DNA of 64,000 nucleotides from an uncultured Pelagibacteraceae bacterium (GTDB lineage Bacteria > Pseudomonadota > Alphaproteobacteria > Pelagibacterales > Pelagibacteraceae). The notes below the pieces were generated by a model. The model made no database searches and was not told the DNA's origin. It worked only from the letters and a program-made list of their open reading frames with translations. Positions 34,793 to 43,205 of the stretch are shown piece by piece. Position 1 is the first letter of the stretch. Every line of letters starts with the position of its first letter. Location: contig CACGGJ010000003.1 in the NCBI GenBank assembly GCA_902572515.1, positions 1-64,000 of the forward strand, in the 5' to 3' direction. The position numbers and the translations under genes were made by a program.

Positions 34793-35830
34793 ATGATTAA
34801 AAAAATTAATATTTCTATAGTTGGAACAGGTTTAATGGGCTTACAACACATTAAAGCTATTCAAAAATCAAAGAAAGCAAATCTTCATTCAATAGTAGAC
34901 ATTAGTAATAATGCTAAAAATTTATCAAAAAAATATAAAATCCCATTGTATTCAAATGTATCAGAGCTTTTAAATTCGAAAAAACTTGATGCTGTAATAG
35001 TTGCTACTCCTAATCAATTGCATGAAAAACACACTGTAAGTTTTTTAAAAAATAAAATACCTGTTCTTTTAGAGAAACCTATTTCAGATAATATTCAATC
35101 TGCAAAAAAAATTATAAGTAGTGCTAATAAGAATAAAACTCCATTATTGATTGGATATCATCGTCGACACAATTCAATAATCTCTAAAGTAAAAGATATT
35201 ATTAATAAAGGTAAATTGGGCAACATCGTTTCCGCAAATGTTTTGTGTTGGTTGTACAAACACAAAGCCTATTACAATGAAAAATGGAGAGTTAGGAAAG
35301 GTGGAGGGCCTTTAGGGATCAATTTAGTGCATGACATTGATATGATTTGTTATTTATTGGGTTCAATAAAATATGTGCAAGCATTTACAACAAATAAAAC
35401 TAGAAAATTTCAAGTAGAGGATACAGCTACAATAAGCTTGATCTTTAATTCAGGAGCGCTTTGTACACTAAATTTGTCAGATACAATTGTTGCACCGTGG
35501 AGTTATGAATTAACTTCTGGAGAAAATCCTGCATACCCAACTACCAACCAATCTGCTTACATGATTGGAGGTACCAAAGGTTCTTTACAGTTTCCTAATC
35601 TTAAATATTGGTTTTATAAAAAAGAAAGAAGTTGGTGGAACAAAATTTTTGTTAATGAAGATAAAAACAAAAAAGACGATAATACATTAGTAAATCAAAT
35701 CAATCATTTTGCTGATGTTGTTGCAAAAAAAGCTAAACCAAAAGTAAATGGAAATGATGGTTTAATTTCTCTCAAAATTTTTGCAGCAATAACTAAAAGT
35801 GCAAAAACTGGTAAAAAAGTAAGAATATAA
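34793..35830 (+). CDS. Gfo/Idh/MocA family NAD(P)-dependent oxidoreductase
   Basis: A 345-residue dehydrogenase. Rossmann motif VGTGLMGLQHIKAI is near residues 10-23, ATPNQLHEKH near 79-88, LLEKPISDNI (EKP motif) near 100-109, and the catalytic lysine/aspartate/histidine region GGGPLGINLVHDIDMI near 168-183. It is the last gene of the glucose-type operon, 3 bp after the epimerase. It may oxidise a sugar, or act as a second dehydrogenase in the same route. Confidence 0.9.
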   Translation: MIKKINISIVGTGLMGLQHIKAIQKSKKANLHSIVDISNNAKNLSKKYKIPLYSNVSELLNSKKLDAVIVATPNQLHEKHTVSFLKNKIPVLLEKPISDNIQSAKKIISSANKNKTPLLIGYHRRHNSIISKVKDIINKGKLGNIVSANVLCWLYKHKAYYNEKWRVRKGGGPLGINLVHDIDMICYLLGSIKYVQAFTTNKTRKFQVEDTATISLIFNSGALCTLNLSDTIVAPWSYELTSGENPAYPTTNQSAYMIGGTKGSLQFPNLKYWFYKKERSWWNKIFVNEDKNKKDDNTLVNQINHFADVVAKKAKPKVNGNDGLISLKIFAAITKSAKTGKKVRI

Positions 35831-35891
35831 AATTTTTATTAAAATTTAAATCATTCATTGTTTTGACATATTTTATTTGTTAACTTTTTAT

Positions 35892-36401
35892 ATGAAAAAA
35901 ATTATCTTACTTGCTTTATTTAGTTTGTTATTTTTTACAAATTCAAATGCTGCGTGTGATGATCCTTTAACAGAAGGTGTTGATTATTCTAATTGCAGAT
36001 TTTCAGACTCTCAAGATTTGCAAGGAAGTTATCTTCCAAATTCAAATCTTTCTTTTGCAAGTTTTATTCAAGTGAACTTTGATAAAAGTATTATGATGAC
36101 TTCAAATCTATCTTTTGGAACTTTTCCGGAGTCTACTTTTGTAAGAGCCAATCTTTATGAATCTGTTTCTATCGGCGCAAATTTTGAAAAAACCAATTTT
36201 ACTGGAGCTAACTTAACTAGAGTTGATTTTATGGGAGCAACCTTAATCGAAGCAAATTTTCAAAACTCTAATTTGATGGAAGCTAACTTTACTTCTTCTA
36301 ACATCACCAATGCTAATTTTGATGGAGCTAATTTAACTGGAGCAACTTGGACTAATGGTCAAACTTGTGGTCCAGAGTCTATTGGTACCTGTAAACAATA
36401 A
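35892..36401 (+). CDS. secreted pentapeptide-repeat protein
   Basis: A 169-residue protein. A signal peptide (MKKIILLALFSLLFFTNSNA) precedes CDDPLTEGVDYSNC. Then about 15 tandem pentapeptide units of the A(N/D)LXX/F type follow (for example ANFEKTNFTGANLTRVDFMGATLIEANF in pieces), which would fold as a right-handed quadrilateral beta helix. Four cysteines remain, two in the N-terminal and two in the C-terminal cap. The function is unknown. The ATG at 35892 is used rather than an upstream TTG because it begins the signal peptide. It stands 3 bp from the next small gene. Confidence 0.85.
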   Translation: MKKIILLALFSLLFFTNSNAACDDPLTEGVDYSNCRFSDSQDLQGSYLPNSNLSFASFIQVNFDKSIMMTSNLSFGTFPESTFVRANLYESVSIGANFEKTNFTGANLTRVDFMGATLIEANFQNSNLMEANFTSSNITNANFDGANLTGATWTNGQTCGPESIGTCKQ

Positions 36402-36404
36402 TTG

Positions 36405-36698
36405 ATGAATACTTCAGTAAATACTGATGATGTTATTTTTAATTTTTTTAAACAAATTTGTGATGAAAAAGATGATCAAAAATGTGTTGAGCTTGGAAAA
36501 GAGTGGATAAAAGCAATGGAAACAAATTTGTCTGAAATGGAGAAAAAACTTAATGGAGCTGACAAATTAAAGCATAAAGATGACATTCAAAGTAACAGAG
36601 ATCATCTTCAAAGTTTAAAAAATAAAACTTCATCTGAATGGAGACAATACGCAACTCAATGCATGATTGAAATAATGAATCATAAAAGTCAAAAATAA
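36405..36698 (+). CDS. small soluble protein of unknown function
   Basis: A 97-residue, highly charged and probably all-helical protein without membrane segment or signal peptide. It has three cysteines (near residues 19, 27 and 85). The pattern CDEKDDQKCVELG near 19-31 could form a disulfide or metal pair. I use the ATG at 36405 rather than the TTG directly after the previous stop. It follows the pentapeptide-repeat gene closely and precedes the TPP riboswitch by about 60 bp. I do not recognise the family. Confidence 0.65.
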   Translation: MNTSVNTDDVIFNFFKQICDEKDDQKCVELGKEWIKAMETNLSEMEKKLNGADKLKHKDDIQSNRDHLQSLKNKTSSEWRQYATQCMIEIMNHKSQK

Positions 36699-36756
36699 TT
36701 TAAGAAATAAAACTTAAATCACTAGCTATATCGATTAATATAATGTAAAGATTATT

Positions 36757-36822
36757 TAAAGGGGTGTCTTAACAGACTGAGATCATACCCTAAGAACCTG
36801 TCCGGTAATTCAGAAAGGGATA
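36757..36822 (+). ncRNA. TPP riboswitch (THI element)
   Basis: All conserved blocks are present in order: GGGGTGTCT, ACTGAGA (consensus CUGAGA), ATACCC, AAGAACCTG, TCCGGTAAT and AGAAAGGGA. The element is very compact, with a short P3. The final AAAGGGA, which closes the aptamer, also serves as the Shine-Dalgarno sequence 5-6 bases before the ATG of the symporter gene. Thiamine diphosphate binding should therefore block translation directly. This fits the known SAR11 dependence on thiamine precursors. Confidence 0.95.
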
Positions 36823-36824
36823 AA

Positions 36825-38264
36825 ATGGATAAAACATATTTTTTAACTCAATCAACTTCATTAATATTAGTAATCGCAATTAGTTTATTATTTGCTTTTT
36901 TAGGAATTCTTCATTCTAAAAAATTTCCAGGAATTAATAATTATTTAACTGCAAACAGAAACATTGGTTTATTTTCACTCACCACTAGTCTTGTAGCATC
37001 AGCTTTGGGCGCTTGGATTTTATTTGGACCAGTTGCGGCCGCAACGTGGGGCGGGGTAGGTGCTGTTATTGGTTATGCATTAGGTGCAGCTTTTCCAATG
37101 ATTTTCTTAATTTATTTTGGAAAAAAAATTAGAAATGAGTTTCCAAAAGGATCTTCTTTAGTCGAGTTTATGAGAAAGAAATTTGGCAAAAGTCTATTTA
37201 AGTTAATTTTGTTAATGACAATCTTTTATATGTTCATTTTTCTTTGTGCAGAAGTAACGGCAGTTGCTGTATTAATAAATTATATATCTGGAACAGAATT
37301 GTGGATTACAGCATTAATAGTCTTGGTAGCTACCTTAAGTTACACTCTTTATGGGGGATTAAGAGCGTCAATATTTACTGATAATATTCAAATGATTGTA
37401 ATTGGTGTTTTATTATTTATTTTAATTTCAATTATTAGCTCATCTTCAGAAGATAATTTTTCTTTTTCTTTAATTAATGAGAAAAACCCTCAACTAATAA
37501 GTTCAAATTATATTCCAGGATATACTGCTGGGGTAACTTTCTTTATAGCAGTTGCAGCAACTAATTTATTTCACCAAGGAAATTGGCAAAGAGTATATGC
37601 AGCAAAAGATTATCAAACATTAAAAAGTGGTTTGATAATTTCTTTCTTTATTATTGTTCCAATAGTTTTTTTAATGGGTTTTATTGGAATGGTTTCATTT
37701 TCAATGGATCCATCTATTAGACCTGATTTAGGATTTTTTAGTTTATTATTAAAAGATCAAAGAGAAATTTTATCCTTATTGACCATTATCCTTGGTCTTG
37801 CATTAACAATTTCTACTGTTGATACTTTGGTTAACGCTATTTCCAGTTTGTTTGTAGTTGATGGCAAAGCAACTTTTAACCTAGATAAAAAAAGTGATTA
37901 CTTAAAAATATCTAAATATTTTATTTTAATCTTGTCTGTAATTGCTTTTGGAGTTGCTTCAAAAGGATTTGATATTTTATATTTATTCCTTCTTGCAGAT
38001 TTATTTTGTTGTGCGTTTGTAGTGACTGTTTTTTATAGTTTCTATAATAAAGTGAATGAAAAAACTGCTCATGTTTCAATTATAATTGGTCTAGTTGCTG
38101 GATTTTTAATGTTTCCATTTCCAGATTTTTCTAAAAGTTTGTTAGTGGGAGTATTTTTGTCTAAAGACTTGTTTTCACCTTTTATATCTCAATCTTTATT
38201 ATTTTTATCTTTTTTAACTGCAACATTTTTGCCTGCAATAATTTTAAAAATTAAATTTAGATAG
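36825..38264 (+). CDS. thiV: sodium/solute symporter (SSS family), probable thiamine-precursor (HMP) transporter
   Basis: A 479-residue inner-membrane protein with about 13 hydrophobic segments of the sodium:solute symporter family. SALGAWILFGPVAAATWGGVGAVIGYALG near residues 54-82 and TLSYTLYGGLRASIFTDNIQ near 168-187 are typical. The direct TPP riboswitch control implies import of thiamine or a precursor. In SAR11 a symporter in this setting (ThiV) is known to be tied to the pyrimidine precursor HMP. The gene ends overlapping the convergent thioredoxin-like gene by 8 bp. Confidence 0.88.
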   Translation: MDKTYFLTQSTSLILVIAISLLFAFLGILHSKKFPGINNYLTANRNIGLFSLTTSLVASALGAWILFGPVAAATWGGVGAVIGYALGAAFPMIFLIYFGKKIRNEFPKGSSLVEFMRKKFGKSLFKLILLMTIFYMFIFLCAEVTAVAVLINYISGTELWITALIVLVATLSYTLYGGLRASIFTDNIQMIVIGVLLFILISIISSSSEDNFSFSLINEKNPQLISSNYIPGYTAGVTFFIAVAATNLFHQGNWQRVYAAKDYQTLKSGLIISFFIIVPIVFLMGFIGMVSFSMDPSIRPDLGFFSLLLKDQREILSLLTIILGLALTISTVDTLVNAISSLFVVDGKATFNLDKKSDYLKISKYFILILSVIAFGVASKGFDILYLFLLADLFCCAFVVTVFYSFYNKVNEKTAHVSIIIGLVAGFLMFPFPDFSKSLLVGVFLSKDLFSPFISQSLLFLSFLTATFLPAIILKIKFR

Positions 38265-38625
38265 AGGATTTTAAAGCATCATAAATAAGTTCTTTGGTAG
38301 TCTCACCAATACTTCTGTAAACTTCTTTATTATCTTTGAAAATTAAAAGTGTTGTTTGATATTGAACGTTAAAAAATTGAGCAATTTCTTTATTTGTTAC
38401 ATCAAAAGCAAAGTATTCGATATTATCAAAATCATTTTTTGCTTTTTCAAGAACTTTCATTTGGCTTGCACAAGAAGTGCAATATTTAATCCAAGAACTA
38501 ACCACCACAACTTTTCCTTCCGATAAAGCTTTATCGAATGACTCTTTGCTGTAAGTGGTTTCCTTCCCAATTGCATTTGTGTTAAACGCCAAAACAAAAC
38601 AGATAAATACTAAAAGTTTCTTCAT
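38257..38625 (-). CDS. periplasmic thioredoxin-fold protein (CTSC motif)
   Basis: A 122-residue protein. A signal peptide (about residues 1-20) is followed by a compact thioredoxin fold. The redox motif CTSC is at residues 49-52 after VVVSSWIKY, a strand FDNIEYFAFDVT follows, and YQTTLLIFKDN takes the place of the usual cis-proline strand. The proline before the strand is replaced by threonine (TTLLIF), which is unusual. It resembles the C-terminal domain of DsbD or small DsbE-like proteins. The partner is unknown. It overlaps thiV at the 3' end on the opposite strand. Confidence 0.78.
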   Translation of the reverse strand: MKKLLVFICFVLAFNTNAIGKETTYSKESFDKALSEGKVVVVSSWIKYCTSCASQMKVLEKAKNDFDNIEYFAFDVTNKEIAQFFNVQYQTTLLIFKDNKEVYRSIGETTKELIYDALKSSI

Positions 38626-38682
38626 TGTTAAGAAATTAAGGTAAATTTAAATTTATTGTAATACTATAAATTGTCTCTATAT

Positions 38683-39630
38683 ATGCCTAACCACATGTCA
38701 AACGATCAAATAAGCATAAATAACCTGTCAAAAGTGTACGACAATGGTTTTGAGGCATTAAAAAAAATAAACCTAAATATAAAAAAGGGTGAAATTTTTG
38801 CAATGCTTGGGCCAAATGGCGCAGGAAAGACAACACTCATAAGTATTATTTGTGGAATAGTAAGACCTTCTTCTGGGAAAGTTACTGTAGATGAATTTGA
38901 CATTATTGATGATTATAGAGAAACAAGATCTAGGATTGGATTAGTCCCTCAAGAGCTAACTTTAGAGCAATTTGAAACTGTATTTAATAATGTTTCATAT
39001 TCTAGAGGATTGTACGGAAAAAAACCTGATCCAAAACATATTGAGAAAGTTTTAAAAGATCTAAGTCTATGGGATAAAAAAGATTTAAGACTTAGACAAT
39101 TGTCTGGTGGAATGAAAAGAAGAGTTTTGATTGCAAAAGCATTATCTCATGAACCAACAATTTTATTTTTAGATGAACCAACGGCTGGTGTTGATGTTGA
39201 GTTAAGGCAGGATATGTGGAAAGTTGTTGAGAGTTTAAGAAAAACTGGTGTTACAATAATTTTAACAACACATTACATAGAAGAAGCAGAAGCTATTGCG
39301 GATAGAGTAGGAGTAATTAATCAAGGAGAAATTATAGTGGTTGATGAAACAAAAGAATTGTTAAAAAAAATGGGACATAAGAAACTTACTGTAGACCTTC
39401 AAAATGAAATTACTGAAATACCAGATAGTTTAAGTAAATATAATCTTGAAATTGGTGAAGATAAAAAATCAGTAAATTATACTTATAATGTTAGAGCTAA
39501 AAGTACAGGTATTACTAATTTGCTTCAAGATTTAAAAGATGCAAATTTTAAATTACAAGATTTAAAAACAGAACAAACAACATTGGAAAAAATATTTGTT
39601 TCTTTGGTAAAGGAGAATAATGAAGTTTAA
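38683..39630 (+). CDS. ABC-2 type transporter ATP-binding protein (DrrA/NodI-like)
   Basis: A 315-residue ATPase. Walker [10 protein letters not shown] lies about 45 residues from the start, the signature LSGGMKRRV near 145-153, Walker [13 protein letters not shown] near 165-176 and switch histidine in [16 protein letters not shown] near 200-215. A C-terminal extension ([17 protein letters not shown]) is typical for ABC-2 exporters of drugs or polysaccharides. The ATG at 38683 is preferred; 38695 is also possible. It overlaps the permease gene by 11 bp. The cargo is unknown. Confidence 0.92.
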   Translation: MPNHMSNDQISINNLSKVYDNGFEALKKINLNIKKGEIFAMLGPNGAGKTTLISIICGIVRPSSGKVTVDEFDIIDDYRETRSRIGLVPQELTLEQFETVFNNVSYSRGLYGKKPDPKHIEKVLKDLSLWDKKDLRLRQLSGGMKRRVLIAKALSHEPTILFLDEPTAGVDVELRQDMWKVVESLRKTGVTIILTTHYIEEAEAIADRVGVINQGEIIVVDETKELLKKMGHKKLTVDLQNEITEIPDSLSKYNLEIGEDKKSVNYTYNVRAKSTGITNLLQDLKDANFKLQDLKTEQTTLEKIFVSLVKENNEV

Positions 39631-40387
39631 TTTTCAAGCATTTAGTGCAATTTATCTTCATGAGATGGATCGGTTTAAAAGAACTTTAATGCAATCTCTT
39701 TTTTCTCCGGTTTTATCCACCTCCTTATACTTCATAGTATTTGGTTCGGTAATTGGAGGATATGTTGAAAATATTGATGGAATTAGTTACGGATCTTACA
39801 TTGTTCCAGGTTTATTAATGCTCACATTGCTTACGCAATCTATCAGCAATACCTCTTTTGGAATATTTTTTCCTAAGTTCAATGGTACAATTTATGAAAT
39901 TTTAGCAGCACCAATTTCTACTTTTGAAATTGTTCTAGCTTTTGTTGGAGCAGGTGCAACTAAAACTCTTATTGTAGGTGTTGTAATATTTATCACTTCA
40001 ACATTTTTTGTAGAGGTCAACGTCATGTATCCATTATTAATGATTTTTTTGTTAGTATTGGTTGCATTTACATTTGCATTATTTGGTTTCTTAATAGGTT
40101 TAATGAGTTCTAATTTCGAACAGATGTCTATCATTCCGACCTTAGTTATTACGCCAATGGTATTTTTAGGGGGTAGCTTGTACTCATTAGATATGCTGCC
40201 AGAATTTTGGCAGACGGTTACTTATTTTAATCCAGTAGTTTATTTAATTAATGGCCTTAGATTTGCTTTTTATGGAGTATCAGACTTTAATATTTGGGTT
40301 AGTATAATTTCTATGGTTGTATTTTTGGTTGCTTGTGTAACAGTTGTGACAGTGTTACTTAAAAAAGGTTATAATATTAAATCCTAG
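39620..40387 (+). CDS. ABC-2 type transporter permease
   Basis: A 255-residue inner-membrane protein with six hydrophobic segments. It has the ABC-2 signature region [38 protein letters not shown] near residues 155-192 and the following [22 protein letters not shown] stretch. It forms an exporter with the ATPase encoded upstream, which it overlaps by 11 bp. It converges with the GcvT-family gene, overlapping by 4 bp. Confidence 0.92.
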   Translation: MKFNFQAFSAIYLHEMDRFKRTLMQSLFSPVLSTSLYFIVFGSVIGGYVENIDGISYGSYIVPGLLMLTLLTQSISNTSFGIFFPKFNGTIYEILAAPISTFEIVLAFVGAGATKTLIVGVVIFITSTFFVEVNVMYPLLMIFLLVLVAFTFALFGFLIGLMSSNFEQMSIIPTLVITPMVFLGGSLYSLDMLPEFWQTVTYFNPVVYLINGLRFAFYGVSDFNIWVSIISMVVFLVACVTVVTVLLKKGYNIKS

Positions 40388-41523
40388 CTACTAGCTATTT
40401 TCTTTTTAGGATCATAAAAAGGTTTTTCTACAATAGTAGCAGAATATTTTCCTTCATGAGCTTGAACATGTAATTGATTTCCTAATTCTGAATAATTTAT
40501 TTCTATCATTGCAAGTGCAATATTTTTTTTTAATCTAGGAGAATATACAGCTGAAGTTACTTTACCAATTGTTTTACCATCTTTTTCAATTGGCCAAAAA
40601 GTAGTATTAGGACCTGAAAGAGGATTACAATCAATTATAAGTCCAACCTGTTTTCTCTTTATCCCATCGTGCTTAATTTTTTTTAGAGCATCTTTACCTA
40701 TAAAGTCTATATCAGTTTCTAAATTAACTAATCGATCTAATCCTAATTCAAATGGATTAGTATGAATGTCAGCATCTGCATGATATGAAAGCATACCGCC
40801 TTCAATTCTTCTTATAGACGATGTATGACCTGGTTGAATTCCATATTCTTTACCAGCAGCCATAATTTTTTCATATAATTCATTTCCTTTTGAACCATCT
40901 CTTAAATATATTTCGTAACCAAGTTCACTTGACCAACCTGTTCTTGAAACAATTAATGGAATTCCATCAAGTTGATATTCTCTTAGCCAATAATATTTAA
41001 GATCTCTGATATCTTCACCAAATAGTTTGACCATTATTTCTTGTGAGGTAGGGCCTTGTAACTGTAAAGGGGATACATCTGGTTCAGATATTTTAACATC
41101 TAAACCTGAATTAACCGAAACACCTTGTGCCCATAACAAAACATCACTATCTGCCAAGGATAACCAAAAATGATTTTCTGCTAATCTTAGTAAAACTGGA
41201 TCGTTTAATATGCCTCCATCGTTATTTACGATTAATACATATTTACACTGTCCTATTGATAATTTTGAAAGATCTCTAGGAGTTAATAATTGAATAAATT
41301 TGTAGGCATCAGGACCAGTTATTTCAACCTGTCTCTCAACCGCCACATCACATAAAATTGATTTTTCAATAAGGTTCCAAAAGTTTTGATCAGGACTTCC
41401 AAAGTCTCTTGGAATATACATATGATTATATACAGAAAAACCTGTAGCTCCCCATTTAACAGTTGAGTCGAAGTATGGAGATTTTCTTATTTGTGTTCCA
41501 AAACCAAAGTTTTTATTAGACAT
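40384..41523 (-). CDS. GcvT/DmdA family tetrahydrofolate-dependent enzyme
   Basis: A 379-residue protein of the aminomethyltransferase family. The N-terminal YNHMYIPRDFG and CDVAVERQVEITGPDAYKFIQLLTPRD blocks and LQLQGPTSQEIM follow the order of dimethylsulfoniopropionate demethylase (DmdA) and GcvT. Folate-binding residues such as SRTGWSSELGYEIYL are visible. DmdA-specific residues cannot be judged by eye, so a DmdA paralogue acting on another methylated compound is as likely. It stands alone downstream of aceA on the same strand, with an AAGGG Shine-Dalgarno that can pair with the aceA terminator. Confidence 0.82.
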   Translation of the reverse strand: MSNKNFGFGTQIRKSPYFDSTVKWGATGFSVYNHMYIPRDFGSPDQNFWNLIEKSILCDVAVERQVEITGPDAYKFIQLLTPRDLSKLSIGQCKYVLIVNNDGGILNDPVLLRLAENHFWLSLADSDVLLWAQGVSVNSGLDVKISEPDVSPLQLQGPTSQEIMVKLFGEDIRDLKYYWLREYQLDGIPLIVSRTGWSSELGYEIYLRDGSKGNELYEKIMAAGKEYGIQPGHTSSIRRIEGGMLSYHADADIHTNPFELGLDRLVNLETDIDFIGKDALKKIKHDGIKRKQVGLIIDCNPLSGPNTTFWPIEKDGKTIGKVTSAVYSPRLKKNIALAMIEINYSELGNQLHVQAHEGKYSATIVEKPFYDPKKKIASS

Positions 41524-41584
41524 TTGTGACCCTTAACAGTCTGAGTATAAATTACAAATAAAAAAATAGCCCTGTTAAGGGCTA
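41524..41584 (-). promoter_or_regulatory. candidate RNA switch between aceA and the GcvT/DmdA-like gene
   Basis: On the minus strand CCCTTAACAG (41581-41572), inside the aceA terminator, is exactly complementary to CTGTTAAGGG (41539-41530). The latter contains the Shine-Dalgarno AAGGG six bases before the next ATG. The terminator hairpin and this ten-pair stem share bases and exclude each other. The role is inferred; structure probing is lacking. Confidence 0.4.
41561..41584 (-). terminator. intrinsic terminator of aceA
   Basis: On the minus strand TAGCCCT, loop TAAC, AGGGCTA (41584-41567) is followed by a run of T from 41566. It is 29 bp after the aceA stop codon and 38 bp before the GcvT/DmdA-like start. 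Confidence 0.88.
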
Positions 41585-41612
41585 CTAAAAAAATGGAGAG
41601 GGAAGTTTTTTT

Positions 41613-42887
41613 TTAAAACTGTTCTGACTCAGTCGATCCATCCATTGCTGTAGTTGAGCTTTGACCACTACTGATAGTATTTGATACTGCATCAAAATAA
41701 GATGTACCAACTTCTCTTTGGTGTTTAACACTAGTATAACCATCTTTTTCTCGAGAGAATTCTTGTTGTTGAATTCTAGAGTATGCAGCCATACCTTCTT
41801 TTCTGTATTTTTCAGCAAGTTCAAAGATTGCAATATTTTGAGTATGAAAACCAGCAAGAGTAATAAATTGAAATTTATAACCCATTTTTGCAATTTCTTG
41901 TTGGAATGAAGCAATTTCATCATCGCTTAAATGTTTTTTCCAATTAAAAGAAGGTGAACAATTATAAGCTAAAAGCTTTCCAGGAAATTTTTCATGTATA
42001 GCATCAGCAAACTTTTTAGCTTCAGCTAAATTAGGTGTTGCAGTCTCACACCAAATTAAATCGGCATAAGGAGCATAAGCTAAGCCTCTAGAGATAGCTT
42101 GCTCAATTCCATCTTTTACATAATGAAAACCTTCAGGAGATCTTTCCCCTGTTAAAAATTGTTTATCATTTTCATCAAAATCATTCGTAATTAGTTTTGC
42201 AGCATTCGCATCAGTTCTTGCTAAAATAATTAATGGAACCTCTGCAATATCAGCAGCCAATCTTGCAGCTTTAAGATTTTTTACCATTGTTCCTGTCGGA
42301 ACTAAAACTTTACCACCCATGTGACCACATTTTTTTTCACTAGCTAATTGGTCTTCAAAGTGTACACCTGCAGCACCTGCTCTTATAAATTTTTTAGTTA
42401 ATTCAAACACATTTAATGGACCACCAAATCCAGCCTCACCATCAGCAATAATAGGCAACATGTAATCTGTTTTATCTTCTTTTTTCATATCACCGTCTTG
42501 CATTTCCATATGTTGAATTTGATCAGCCCTGATTAAAGAATTATTCATAGACTCAACTAATTTTGGTGCACTGTCATAAGGATATAAAGATTGATCTGGA
42601 TACATTTCACCAGCTGTATTTGCATCAGCAGCAACTTGCCATCCGCTTAAATAAATTGCTTTTAAACCAGCTTTTGCATGTTGTACCGCCTGATTTCCTG
42701 ACAAAGAGCCAAGTGTGTTCACGTATGGCTCAGAATTTAATAATTTCCAAAGTTTTTGAGATTGGTTTTTACACAAAGAATATTCAATTTTAATTGATCC
42801 TCTTAATCTTTCTACTTCTTCCTCCGTATAGTCTCGTTTAATTCCAGCAAATCTTTTTAAGTCGTATGAGATTTTTTCTGCACTCAT
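41613..42887 (-). CDS. aceA: isocitrate lyase
   Basis: A 424-residue isocitrate lyase, cleaving isocitrate to glyoxylate and succinate in the glyoxylate shunt. The active-site motif [14 protein letters not shown] starts near residue 185, with the catalytic cysteine at 187. [28 protein letters not shown] near 61-88 and [14 protein letters not shown] near the C-terminal third are also characteristic. The length fits the short bacterial form. A 53-residue gene precedes it by 44 bp, and a ScfR/RamB-type regulator is divergent, which suggests control by C2 or acyl-CoA metabolism. A terminator follows. Confidence 0.97.
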   Translation of the reverse strand: MSAEKISYDLKRFAGIKRDYTEEEVERLRGSIKIEYSLCKNQSQKLWKLLNSEPYVNTLGSLSGNQAVQHAKAGLKAIYLSGWQVAADANTAGEMYPDQSLYPYDSAPKLVESMNNSLIRADQIQHMEMQDGDMKKEDKTDYMLPIIADGEAGFGGPLNVFELTKKFIRAGAAGVHFEDQLASEKKCGHMGGKVLVPTGTMVKNLKAARLAADIAEVPLIILARTDANAAKLITNDFDENDKQFLTGERSPEGFHYVKDGIEQAISRGLAYAPYADLIWCETATPNLAEAKKFADAIHEKFPGKLLAYNCSPSFNWKKHLSDDEIASFQQEIAKMGYKFQFITLAGFHTQNIAIFELAEKYRKEGMAAYSRIQQQEFSREKDGYTSVKHQREVGTSYFDAVSNTISSGQSSTTAMDGSTESEQF

Positions 42888-42931
42888 TTTTTAGTTTCCT
42901 TTGTGTTTTAATATTGAATAAGAGGAATGAA

Positions 42932-43093
42932 TTAGTTGCTATCGTCTAAGGCTTTGATTAGCTCACTCATTCCACTTGAACCCCAATCACAATGATCATC
43001 TCTCATGTAGATTCCTCTACTGTTGTGCTGATCTAAGTCCTCTTTTTTAATGATTTGAGCTTCATTTTCTGTGTTTTTTAAATTTTTATCCAT
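42932..43093 (-). CDS. 53-residue protein upstream of aceA, function unknown
   Basis: An open frame of 53 codons plus stop from ATG 43093 to TAA 42932. It is charged and hydrophilic with the striking segment GIYMRDDHCDWGSSGMSELIKALDD near residues 27-51, in pieces. It lacks a membrane segment. It lies 44 bp upstream of aceA in the same orientation and directly opposite the divergent regulator, so it is probably the first gene of the aceA transcript. Composition is coding-like (Asp, Glu, His, Trp present). I recognise no family. Confidence 0.65.
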   Translation of the reverse strand: MDKNLKNTENEAQIIKKEDLDQHNSRGIYMRDDHCDWGSSGMSELIKALDDSN

Positions 43094-43107
43094 GTAAATT
43101 ATATATT

Positions 43108-43198
43108 TTACAGAATTTACAAAATCTATAAAAAACGTTAAAAAGCTTTGTAAATAGCTAAAAAATATTGTAAAAATAAATTTACAAAATTTACAAAT
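43108..43198. promoter_or_regulatory. repeated TTTACAAA/TTTGTAAA sites between aceA leader gene and its regulator
   Basis: The 112-bp divergent gap contains TTTACAGAATTTACAAAA (43108-43125), CTTTGTAAATAG (43147-43158), TTGTAAA (43169-43175), and TTTACAAAATTTACAAAT (43181-43198). This gives repeated half-sites in both orientations. RamB, a relative of the encoded regulator, binds AACTTTGCAAA-like sites in actinobacteria, so these are likely autoregulatory and aceA operators. Confidence 0.6.
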
Positions 43199-43205
43199 AG
43201 TAAAT

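Noticed and set aside
40384-41523. Direct naming of this gene as dmdA (DMSP demethylase)
   Set aside because: The order of motifs fits, but GcvT-family paralogues share them and the specific binding residues cannot be settled without alignment.
41530-41545. CTTAACAGTCTGAG resembles part of the TPP riboswitch (CTTAACAGACTGAG)
   Set aside because: The other conserved TPP blocks are absent on either strand, so the likeness is chance; the pairing with the aceA terminator explains the bases better.
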